7,852 nucleotides of DNA, from assembly GCA_005885085.1 (NCBI GenBank), contig VAXY01000051.1, positions 1 to 7,852 of the forward strand, written 5' to 3'. Origin of the DNA: Actinomycetota bacterium (GTDB lineage Bacteria; Actinomycetota; Thermoleophilia; Gaiellales; Gaiellaceae). Below, piece after piece: positions 1 through 5,315 of the stretch (its first letter is position 1; the number at the start of each line of letters is the position of its first letter). A model generated the notes under the pieces. That model was not told the origin of the DNA. It ran no database searches and saw nothing but the letters and a program-made list of their open reading frames with translations. A program made the translations under genes and the position numbers.

Positions 1-719
1 CGGTGCACGAGCAGGAACGGGCTCGACACGAAAAACGCTGCGATCGCGAGCACGACAGCAGAAGCGAGCCTGCTCCAGCGTCCCCACCCGGCCGCGACGA
101 GCGGAACGAGCAGGAACACGCCGGGGTACTTGAACCCGGTCGCCAATCCGACGGCGGCGCCGGCGAGCTCGATCCTTCCCTTCACCATCAGAGCGAGCGC
201 CACGGCGACGCCGAGCGTGAGCGGGACGTCGGTCACTGCCGCGCGCGAGTACATGACGTGGATCGTGCAGACTGCGACGACCGCGGCCGCCACGACGCCC
301 GTTCCGTAGGCGCGCCGGCCGAGCCACCAGGCCGCGGCGATCGCAGCCAGCCCGAGAAAAATCGCGACGATCCGCGCCGTCAGGTAGGAGGGGTGGTCCT
401 GCCATGCCTGAAACGGCGCGTTGACGTACATCAGGAGGGTCGGGTAGTCGAACCAGTGTGGATCGCCGCCCCCGCCGTGCACGAGCTTCCACGCCCGCGG
501 GACGATCGACTGCTCGTCCGGGTTCAAGAGGTTGCCGAACGGCAGCCCGTACTGGATGCCGACGGCACGCAGCAGCGCCGCGCCGGCCAGGATCGCCGCG
601 AGCGCGGTGCCCTTCCCACCCCACTGGGTCGCGGCCCAGCGGTCGAAAGGACGTCTAGACCGGCGGCGGGGCGTCGCCGACGAGCTCGGCGACGTTGCGC
701 GCTCCGACGATGACCGCAT
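1..719 (-). CDS. GT39/PMT-like membrane glycosyltransferase (partial, C-terminus outside window)
   Basis: Reading the minus strand gives an open frame of 239 codons that runs off the left edge. The visible part is a polytopic membrane protein resembling the N-terminal half of GT-C glycosyltransferases of the PMT_2/ArnT type, which transfer sugars from lipid-linked donors outside the membrane. After a basic, Ser/Arg-rich N-terminus (residues 1-36) comes a first hydrophobic helix (about 38-55). A loop then carries Asn-Pro-Asp-Glu (66-69), the place where this family keeps its acidic motif. A Phe-Asp-Tyr-Pro segment (90-93) follows, then about five further hydrophobic segments, with 'SRAAVTDVPLTLG' and 'GLATGFKYPGVFLLVP' typical of the family. 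ATG 719 is the only ATG, GTG or TTG between the in-frame stop at 744-746 and the first helix, so the start is well constrained. It overlaps the upstream TrpC-like gene by 65 bases, with GGGAG only 3 bases before the ATG. The substrate cannot be read from the sequence. Confidence 0.8.
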   Translation of the reverse strand, partial: MRSSSERATSPSSSATPRRRSRRPFDRWAATQWGGKGTALAAILAGAALLRAVGIQYGLPFGNLLNPDEQSIVPRAWKLVHGGGGDPHWFDYPTLLMYVNAPFQAWQDHPSYLTARIVAIFLGLAAIAAAWWLGRRAYGTGVVAAAVVAVCTIHVMYSRAAVTDVPLTLGVAVALALMVKGRIELAGAAVGLATGFKYPGVFLLVPLVAAGWGRWSRLASAVVLAIAAFFVSSPFLLVH

Positions 720-1233
720 CGACTCCCGCTCGCTCGAGCTCGATCACCTGCTCGCGATCCGACACCGGCACCTCGGCGACGGCCAGCTTCCCGGCCGGAA
801 GGTCCGGCAACAGGTCCAGAGCATGGCGCAGCGCGTCGGCGTCGTCCTCCTCGCCCAACGAGAAGAGGAGGATCTCGGGATCGAGCCGTTCGAGAGCCAG
901 CTCGAGCTGCTCCTCGCTCCGCACCTCGACGACGCAGTCGAGCCCCAGCTCGAGCGCTTCCGCATGCTGGCGGGCGAGCCAGTCCCCGTCCTCGCCGGCG
1001 GCCTCGACCGAGATCACCCACGCGTCGGCGCCGGCCAAGACAGCCTCGGACGGAGAGCCCGAGGTGCGCCAGAGAACCGGCAGCTCGGTCACGTCGCGCA
1101 GGTCTGAGATCGCCCTCTCGATCGCGACAGCCTCGGCGCCCTGCGACGCAGCCGCACGGGCCGCGTCCGCGTCGGCGACGTCGACGATCACTGAGATGCC
1201 GTCTCCTTCGGAGATCGCCTGGCTGAACCTCAC
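655..1233 (-). CDS. TrpC-like TIM-barrel protein, degenerate (indole-3-glycerol phosphate synthase homologue)
   Basis: The 192-residue product resembles indole-3-glycerol phosphate synthase. It opens with 'RFSQAIS' and contains 'LPVLWRTSG' (51-59) at the place of the family's PVLRKDF strand. 'LGLDCVVEVRSEEQLELAL' (96-114) matches the LVEVHxEEELE strand-helix, and 'AGVDAVIVGARN' (169-180) matches the C-terminal phosphate-binding strand. Key synthase residues are missing: the Lys of KDF is Thr/Ser, the EIKRxSPSKG segment is replaced by 'VIVDVADAD', and the INNR strand by 'LLFSLGE'. Glu103 and Glu154 stay at positions where the enzyme has Glu. It is about 60 residues shorter than usual, lacking the N-terminal helical extension. 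GTG 1233 was chosen because the homology begins there and an upstream ATG would lie far inside the preceding gene; no good Shine-Dalgarno is visible. It starts 13 bases after the truncated dehydrogenase stop. Tryptophan synthase activity is unlikely, and the true role is unknown. Fold assignment is fairly sure, function is not. Confidence 0.78.
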   Translation of the reverse strand: MRFSQAISEGDGISVIVDVADADAARAAASQGAEAVAIERAISDLRDVTELPVLWRTSGSPSEAVLAGADAWVISVEAAGEDGDWLARQHAEALELGLDCVVEVRSEEQLELALERLDPEILLFSLGEEDDADALRHALDLLPDLPAGKLAVAEVPVSDREQVIELERAGVDAVIVGARNVAELVGDAPPPV

Positions 1234-1246
1234 GCGGGAAGTATCT

Positions 1247-2044
1247 CTACTGGCCGACGGGATGCCAGACGGTCTTGAGCTCGAGGAAGGAGGCGATCTC
1301 CCAAGGGCTCTGCGCATCCGGGTCGCCGTGGACGACGCGCTTGACGTTGTCCGCCGCAGCGCGCTCGAGCTCCGGGGAGTCCCCGTCCGCGCCGGTGACG
1401 TCGAGCGCGTTGACGTCCATGTGCGACGCGAGCCACGGCGCCAGCTCGGCCCGGCGTCCGGTGAGGAGATTGACCACGCCGCCGGGAACGTCCGAGGTCG
1501 CCAGGGCTTCCGCCAGCTCGATCGCGGCGAGCGGATGCGTCTCCGACGCGAGCGCGACGACCGCGTTCCCGCCGGTCAGCGCCGGCAGCACGCGAGACAC
1601 GAGCCCGAGGAGCGGCGGCTCGTCCGGGGCGATCACCCCGACGACGCCGGTGGGTTCGGGGACGGTGAAGTTGAAGTACGGGCCGGCGACGGGATTCGAC
1701 GAGCCGAGCACTTGTGCGAGCTTGTCCGCCCACCCCGCGTACCAGACGATGCGATCGACCGCGCGCTCGACCTCGGGCCGTCCGGTGCACAGGCCGGCGA
1801 ACTCGGCCGTGCGCGCCTCGATCATCTCCGCGACCCGGTAGAGAATCTGGCCGCGGTTGTATGCCGTCATCCCCGCCCACTTCGGCAGCGTGCCGCGGGC
1901 GGCACGAACGGCGTCCCGCACATCCTTGCGCGATGCGCGGGCGACGTTCTGGCCCTCGGCCTCGTACGTGCGGCCCGACTCGGAGCGCGGGAACGCCCCC
2001 CCGATGAACAGCTTGTAGGTTTTTTTGACCGGAAGTCGGGTCAT
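1247..2044 (-). CDS. Truncated, catalytically dead aldehyde dehydrogenase-family protein (ALDH16 C-terminal-domain-like)
   Basis: The 265-residue product matches roughly the N-terminal, cofactor-binding half of an aldehyde dehydrogenase and then stops. The ALDH start pattern 'KLFIGGAFPRSESGR' is at 11-25, and 'WYAGWADKL' (101-109) repeats a segment of the neighbouring full-length enzyme. The segment 'GVIAPDEPPLLG' (136-147) aligns with GxIxPWNFPLL, so the oxyanion Asn becomes Glu142. The Lys of VLKPAE becomes Leu165. The protein ends before the regions that would hold the general-base Glu and nucleophilic Cys. It ends in 'ELKTVWHPVG', not in an ALDH oligomerisation tail. ALDH16 proteins are known to carry a second ALDH domain without catalytic residues, and this looks like that domain as its own gene. 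ATG 2044 overlaps the stop of the full-length enzyme in an ATGA junction, implying translational coupling and perhaps a stoichiometric complex. Codons 7-9 include a run of seven A, unusual in this GC-rich DNA. Confidence 0.88.
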   Translation of the reverse strand: MTRLPVKKTYKLFIGGAFPRSESGRTYEAEGQNVARASRKDVRDAVRAARGTLPKWAGMTAYNRGQILYRVAEMIEARTAEFAGLCTGRPEVERAVDRIVWYAGWADKLAQVLGSSNPVAGPYFNFTVPEPTGVVGVIAPDEPPLLGLVSRVLPALTGGNAVVALASETHPLAAIELAEALATSDVPGGVVNLLTGRRAELAPWLASHMDVNALDVTGADGDSPELERAAADNVKRVVHGDPDAQSPWEIASFLELKTVWHPVGQ

Positions 2045-3513
2045 GTCAGGTCCAGGTACGGCTCGAGACCGTGCCGGCCGCCCTCGCGGCCGAAACCGGA
2101 CTCCTTGTAGCCGCCGAACGGGGAGCTCGGGTCGAAACGGTTGTAGGTGTTGGCCCAGACGACGCCGGCGCGCAGCCGTTCCGCCATCCAGAGGATGCGC
2201 GATCCCTTCTCCGTCCAGACACCGGCGCTGAGCCCGTAGGGCGTGTTGTTGGCCTTCTCGACCGCCTCGTCCGGCGTGCGGAACGTGAGGATGGAGAGCA
2301 CGGGCCCGAAGATCTCCTCCTGCGCGATCCGATAGCTCTGCGCGACGTTCGTGAAGACGGTCGGCGCGAACCAATAGCCCTGCTCCGGCAGCCGGCACGG
2401 CGGCTGGTAGATCTCCGCGCCCTCCTCGGCGCCCGAGGCGACGAGCTCCTGGATCTTGTCGAGCTGCTGTTTGGAGTTGATCGCGCCGACGCCGGTGTTC
2501 TTGTCGAGCGGGTCCCCGACACGCAGCGTCGTCAACCGCCGCTTCAGCTTCTCGACGACGGGCTCGTAGATCGACTCCTGCACGAGCAGGCGCGAGCCGG
2601 CACAGCAGACATGGCCCTGGTTGAAGTAGATGCCGTTGATGATCCCCTCGACGGCCTGGTCGAGCGCGGCGTCGTCGAAGATGATGTTGGCCGCCTTGCC
2701 GCCGAGCTCGAGCGTCAGCTTCTTGCCGGTGCCGGCGAGCTCGCGCTGGATCGCCTTGCCGACGTCCGTCGAGCCGGTGAACGCGACCTTGTCGACGCCG
2801 TCTGACTTGACGATCTCGGCGCCGGTGCGGCCGTCGCCGGTGACGATGTTGACGACGCCGGGCGGCAGCTCCGCCTGGCGCAGCACGTCGCAGAAGAGGA
2901 GCGCGGACAGCGGAGTGGTCTCGGCGGGCTTCAGCACGACCGTGTTCCCAGCCGCCAGTGCCGGCGCGATCTTCCACGCGAGCATCAGCAACGGAAAGTT
3001 CCACGGAATGATCTGCCCGGCGACGCCGATCGGGCGCGGTTTTCGGTTCGGGAACGCGTACTCGAGCTTGTCCGCCCAGCCGGCGTAATAGAAGAAGTGC
3101 GCCGCGGAGAGCGGCAGGTCGACGTCGCGGGATTCCTTGATCGGCTTGCCCCCGTTCAGCGATTCCAGCACGGCGAACTCGCGCGATCGTTCCTGCAGGA
3201 TTCGTGCAATCCGGAACAGGTACTTCGCGCGTTCGGAGGGCGAGACGTCGGACCACCCGTTCGCGTAGGCCTCGCGCGCCGCGTCGACCGCAGCCTGCAC
3301 TTCCTCGGGCGTCGCCTGCCCGACCTCGGCCAGCGGCTCCTCGGTCGCCGGCGAGATCGTCGTGTACGTCTCGCGCGCCTCCAGCCACTCGCCGCCCACG
3401 TAGTGGCCGTAGCGGTCCTGCAGCGTGACGAGGTCGCGCGCCTCGGGCGCCGACGCGTAGGTCCATTCGGACGGGACCGGCGCGCGATCCTGCTTTCGCT
3501 CGAGCTCAGTCAA
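2041..3513 (-). CDS. NAD(P)-dependent aldehyde dehydrogenase, full length
   Basis: The 490-residue product is a complete class-typical aldehyde dehydrogenase that oxidises an aldehyde to the acid with NAD(P)+. All landmark residues are present: Asn172 in 'PWNFP', Lys195 in 'VLKPAE', the nucleotide-loop 'FTGST' at 245-249, general base Glu269 in 'LELGG', and nucleophile Cys303 in 'FNQGHVCCAGSR'. Glu400 lies in 'EEIFGP', and the C-terminal 'PFGGYKESGFGREGG' is intact. The start is TTG 3513, overlapping the deoC stop by 8 bases. It is the only plausible start upstream of the conserved N-terminus, the next being GTG at Val39. No strong Shine-Dalgarno is seen, so translation probably depends on coupling to deoC. 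Position right after deoC suggests the acetaldehyde made by that aldolase as substrate, an inference from context. Overlap with the dead ALDH-like gene suggests the two act together as an ALDH16-like unit. Confidence 0.95.
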   Translation of the reverse strand: MTELERKQDRAPVPSEWTYASAPEARDLVTLQDRYGHYVGGEWLEARETYTTISPATEEPLAEVGQATPEEVQAAVDAAREAYANGWSDVSPSERAKYLFRIARILQERSREFAVLESLNGGKPIKESRDVDLPLSAAHFFYYAGWADKLEYAFPNRKPRPIGVAGQIIPWNFPLLMLAWKIAPALAAGNTVVLKPAETTPLSALLFCDVLRQAELPPGVVNIVTGDGRTGAEIVKSDGVDKVAFTGSTDVGKAIQRELAGTGKKLTLELGGKAANIIFDDAALDQAVEGIINGIYFNQGHVCCAGSRLLVQESIYEPVVEKLKRRLTTLRVGDPLDKNTGVGAINSKQQLDKIQELVASGAEEGAEIYQPPCRLPEQGYWFAPTVFTNVAQSYRIAQEEIFGPVLSILTFRTPDEAVEKANNTPYGLSAGVWTEKGSRILWMAERLRAGVVWANTYNRFDPSSPFGGYKESGFGREGGRHGLEPYLDLT

Positions 3514-4444
3514 CGGTGAAGTAGTCCGGGCTTTGGTACGTGCCCGTCTTCTCCTTCCGGAGCTGCATCAGCACGTCGTTCAGGAGCGAGGAGGCGCCGA
3601 GCCGGTACAGGTCCGGCGTCAGCCAGCCCGGCCCGAGCGTCTCGTGCAGCTGCACGAGGTACTGCACCGCCTGCTTCGCCTGGCGGATTCCACCGGCGGG
3701 CTTCATCCCCACCATGCGGCCGGTCTCCTCGTGGACGTCGCGGATCGCCTCGAGCATGCAGAGCGTCACCGGCAGCGTCGCCGCGCCCGGAAGCTTCCCG
3801 GTCGAGGTCTTGATGAAGTCGGCGCCAGCCGCCATCGCGAGCAGCGACGCCCGCCGGACGTTGTCGTACGTGCCGAGCTCCGCCACTTCGAGGATGACCT
3901 TCAGATGGGCGTCGCCGGAGGTCTCCTTGACCTGGACGATCTCGTCGTAGACCTTCGCGTAGCGGCCGGAGAGGAAGGCGCCGCGGTCGATCACCATGTC
4001 GACCTCGTCGGCGCCGTGCTCCACGACCCAGCGCACCTCGTCGAGCTTCGCCTCGAGCGGCGACTGTCCCGAGGGAAATGCTGTTGCGACCGACGCGACC
4101 TTCACGCTCGAGCCCTCGACCCGCTGCACCGCAGTCGGAACGAGGTTCGGATAGACGCAGATCGCCGCGACGGACGGCACGCTCGGGTCGCCGGGATCGG
4201 GCCGGATCGCCTTCGAGGCCAGCGCGGCGACCTTGCCGGGCGTGTCCTGCCCCTCGAGCGTGGTCAGGTCCATCATCCGCACGGCCAGGTCGAGCGCGAA
4301 CACCTTCGCCTCGCGCTTGATCGAGCGCTTCGCCAGTGACGCAGCGCGCTCCTCGAGCGCGACCGCGTCGACGGAGCCGATCCGGGGCAATCTCGGCTCG
4401 AGGGGAAGCTCGAATCCGCGTGGCAGAACGGGCGCCTGCGCCAT
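3506..4444 (-). CDS. deoC: Deoxyribose-phosphate aldolase (long, human-like form)
   Basis: The 312-residue enzyme reversibly cleaves 2-deoxy-D-ribose 5-phosphate to glyceraldehyde 3-phosphate and acetaldehyde in deoxynucleoside catabolism. Class I aldolase landmarks are clear: the Schiff-base Lys212 in 'FIKTSTGK', the second Lys248 in 'GMKPAGGIR', and Asp149 in 'DEVDMVID'. 'MMDLTTLEGQDT' (57-68) and 'AICVYPNLV' (94-102) form the early strands. It is longer than the roughly 259-residue E. coli enzyme. The extra N-terminal helix region, 'DLTTLEG', 'HLKVILEVAELGT' and 'LYRLGASSLLNDVLMQL' near the end resemble the roughly 318-residue eukaryotic DERA. The tail keeps a Tyr close to the C-terminus ('SPDYFTVD'), where the E. 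coli enzyme has its functional Tyr. ATG 4444 was chosen because homology begins soon after it; the frame is open for 42 more codons into the divergent gene, but those codons look like shadow. It heads the minus-strand run, with its promoter presumably inside or just before the FRG gene. Confidence 0.95.
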   Translation of the reverse strand: MAQAPVLPRGFELPLEPRLPRIGSVDAVALEERAASLAKRSIKREAKVFALDLAVRMMDLTTLEGQDTPGKVAALASKAIRPDPGDPSVPSVAAICVYPNLVPTAVQRVEGSSVKVASVATAFPSGQSPLEAKLDEVRWVVEHGADEVDMVIDRGAFLSGRYAKVYDEIVQVKETSGDAHLKVILEVAELGTYDNVRRASLLAMAAGADFIKTSTGKLPGAATLPVTLCMLEAIRDVHEETGRMVGMKPAGGIRQAKQAVQYLVQLHETLGPGWLTPDLYRLGASSLLNDVLMQLRKEKTGTYQSPDYFTVD

Positions 4445-4468
4445 GCGTTGAGTGTAGCTCCCGGCCGT

Positions 4469-4481
4469 CTGCGGAACGCAG
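4469..4481. repeat. Short inverted repeat in the deoC/FRG divergent gap
   Basis: CTGCG-GAA-CGCAG is a perfect 5-bp inverted repeat with a 3-base spacer, lying between the divergent starts of deoC (4444) and the FRG gene (4487). Its place makes it a possible operator or small hairpin. At this GC content a repeat this short can easily occur by chance. Confidence 0.3.
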
Positions 4482-4486
4482 CGCCC

Positions 4487-5269
4487 GTGGAGGAGATCCG
4501 CGTCACCGATTGGAGCGAGTTGCACGAGCAGCTCTACGCCGACTCGTGGAACGAGAAACTCGGGTTGCACCGCTCCAACTTCGCGTTCCGCGGCCGTCCG
4601 TTGGCGACCGACGACCTCGCCACCAGCCTCGCACGCCTCGGCGGCGACGCCCGCGCGATCGAGCGTCCGTTGCTACGGCATTTCCGGAAGTACGCCGCAC
4701 GAGATGCGGTGCCGGTCGACTCGACGTGGAATTGGCTCGCGCTCGCACAGCACCACGCGCTGCCTACCCGGTTGCTCGACTGGACGTACTCGCCGTACAT
4801 CGCGCTGCACTTCGCGACCGCGAGACGGGAGGTGTTCGACCGGGACGGAGCCGTGTGGATGGTCGACTACGTTCGGGCCCACCAGCTCGCGCCGCGCGCA
4901 CTGCGCGGGCAGCTCGAGCGTGAAGCGGCAAACGTGTTCACGACGGAGATGATCAGCGCAGTTGCGGCGGACTTCGACGATCTCGGCAAGCTCGACGGCG
5001 ACTTCGTCGTCTTCGTCGAGCCGCCCTCGTTCGACGAGCGCATCGTCAACCAGTACGCGCTCTTTTCGCTGATGTCGCGCGCGGACGCGTCGCTCGACGC
5101 ATGGCTGGACGCACATCCGGAGGTGACGCGGAAGCTCGTCATTCCGGCAGAGCTGAAATGGGAGGTCCGCGACAAGCTCGACCAGGCGAACATCACGGAG
5201 CGCGTCCTCTTTCCCGGCCTCGACGGCCTCTCGCGGTGGCTTGCCCGTTACTACGCGCCGCGAAGATGA
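4487..5269 (+). CDS. FRG-domain protein
   Basis: The 260-residue product is a stand-alone FRG-domain protein, the only plus-strand gene here. The namesake Phe-Arg-Gly is at residues 34-36 ('NFAFRGRP'). The strongest signature is 'WLALAQHHALPTRLLDWT' (83-100) followed by 'SPYIALHFATA', the usual QHxGLPTRLLDWT motif with Ala for Gly. The C-terminal part keeps 'RIVNQYALFSLM', 'LVIPAELKWEVRDKL' and 'VLFPGLDGLSRWL', as in full-length family members, so the domain looks intact. No transmembrane segment or extra domain is visible. The biochemical activity of FRG domains is not established as far as I know; they occur scattered in bacteria and phages, some in accessory regions. The start is uncertain: GTG 4487 gives the usual short lead ('MEEIRVTDWSEL'), while TTG 4448 would leave 3 bases to deoC and TTG 4520 would trim the lead. 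None has a convincing Shine-Dalgarno. It ends against the palindrome at 5272, convergent with the BNR gene. Confidence 0.88.
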   Translation: MEEIRVTDWSELHEQLYADSWNEKLGLHRSNFAFRGRPLATDDLATSLARLGGDARAIERPLLRHFRKYAARDAVPVDSTWNWLALAQHHALPTRLLDWTYSPYIALHFATARREVFDRDGAVWMVDYVRAHQLAPRALRGQLEREAANVFTTEMISAVAADFDDLGKLDGDFVVFVEPPSFDERIVNQYALFSLMSRADASLDAWLDAHPEVTRKLVIPAELKWEVRDKLDQANITERVLFPGLDGLSRWLARYYAPRR

Positions 5270-5271
5270 AC

Positions 5272-5308
5272 GGCTGGGGTCAGACCCATAAGGGGTCTGA
5301 CCCCAGCC
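5272..5308. terminator. Perfect 16-bp inverted repeat, bidirectional terminator or REP-like palindrome
   Basis: GGCTGGGGTCAGACCC (5272-5287) pairs perfectly with 5293-5308 around the 5-base loop ATAAG. It fills most of the 46 bases between two convergent stops (FRG at 5269, BNR at 5316), the expected site for a terminator serving both strands. There is no clear T run on either side, only TT-T after the right arm. The core contains GGGGTC and its complement twice, a pattern I associate with dispersed REP-type palindromes in several bacterial phyla. That second reading is from memory and cannot be tested with one copy. Confidence 0.8.
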
Positions 5309-5315
5309 TTTGGTT

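Noticed and set aside
3..713. Plus-strand open frame at the left edge
   Set aside because: Its residues are mostly Arg, Asp, Glu and His with no motif, and the opposite strand encodes a clear membrane glycosyltransferase.
2041..2044. Frameshift or sequencing error separating one ALDH16 gene into two
   Set aside because: The ATGA junction sits exactly at the end of a complete ALDH C-terminus and before a natural start of the second domain, which fits two designed genes better than an error; not fully excluded.
695..2110. Long plus-strand open frame of 471 codons
   Set aside because: It lies antisense to the TrpC-like and dehydrogenase genes, has low-complexity Ser/Arg composition and no recognisable motif.
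2045..3466. Open frame continuous with the truncated dehydrogenase, giving a 739-residue reading through the full-length dehydrogenase region
   Set aside because: The upstream part is Arg/Ala/Gly-rich with no family motifs, while the true frame there encodes a perfect aldehyde dehydrogenase. It is a shadow of GC-rich codons, not a fused protein.
4445..4570. 42-codon N-terminal extension of deoC
   Set aside because: It overlaps the FRG gene start and shows no similarity to aldolase N-termini; ATG 4444 gives the expected length.
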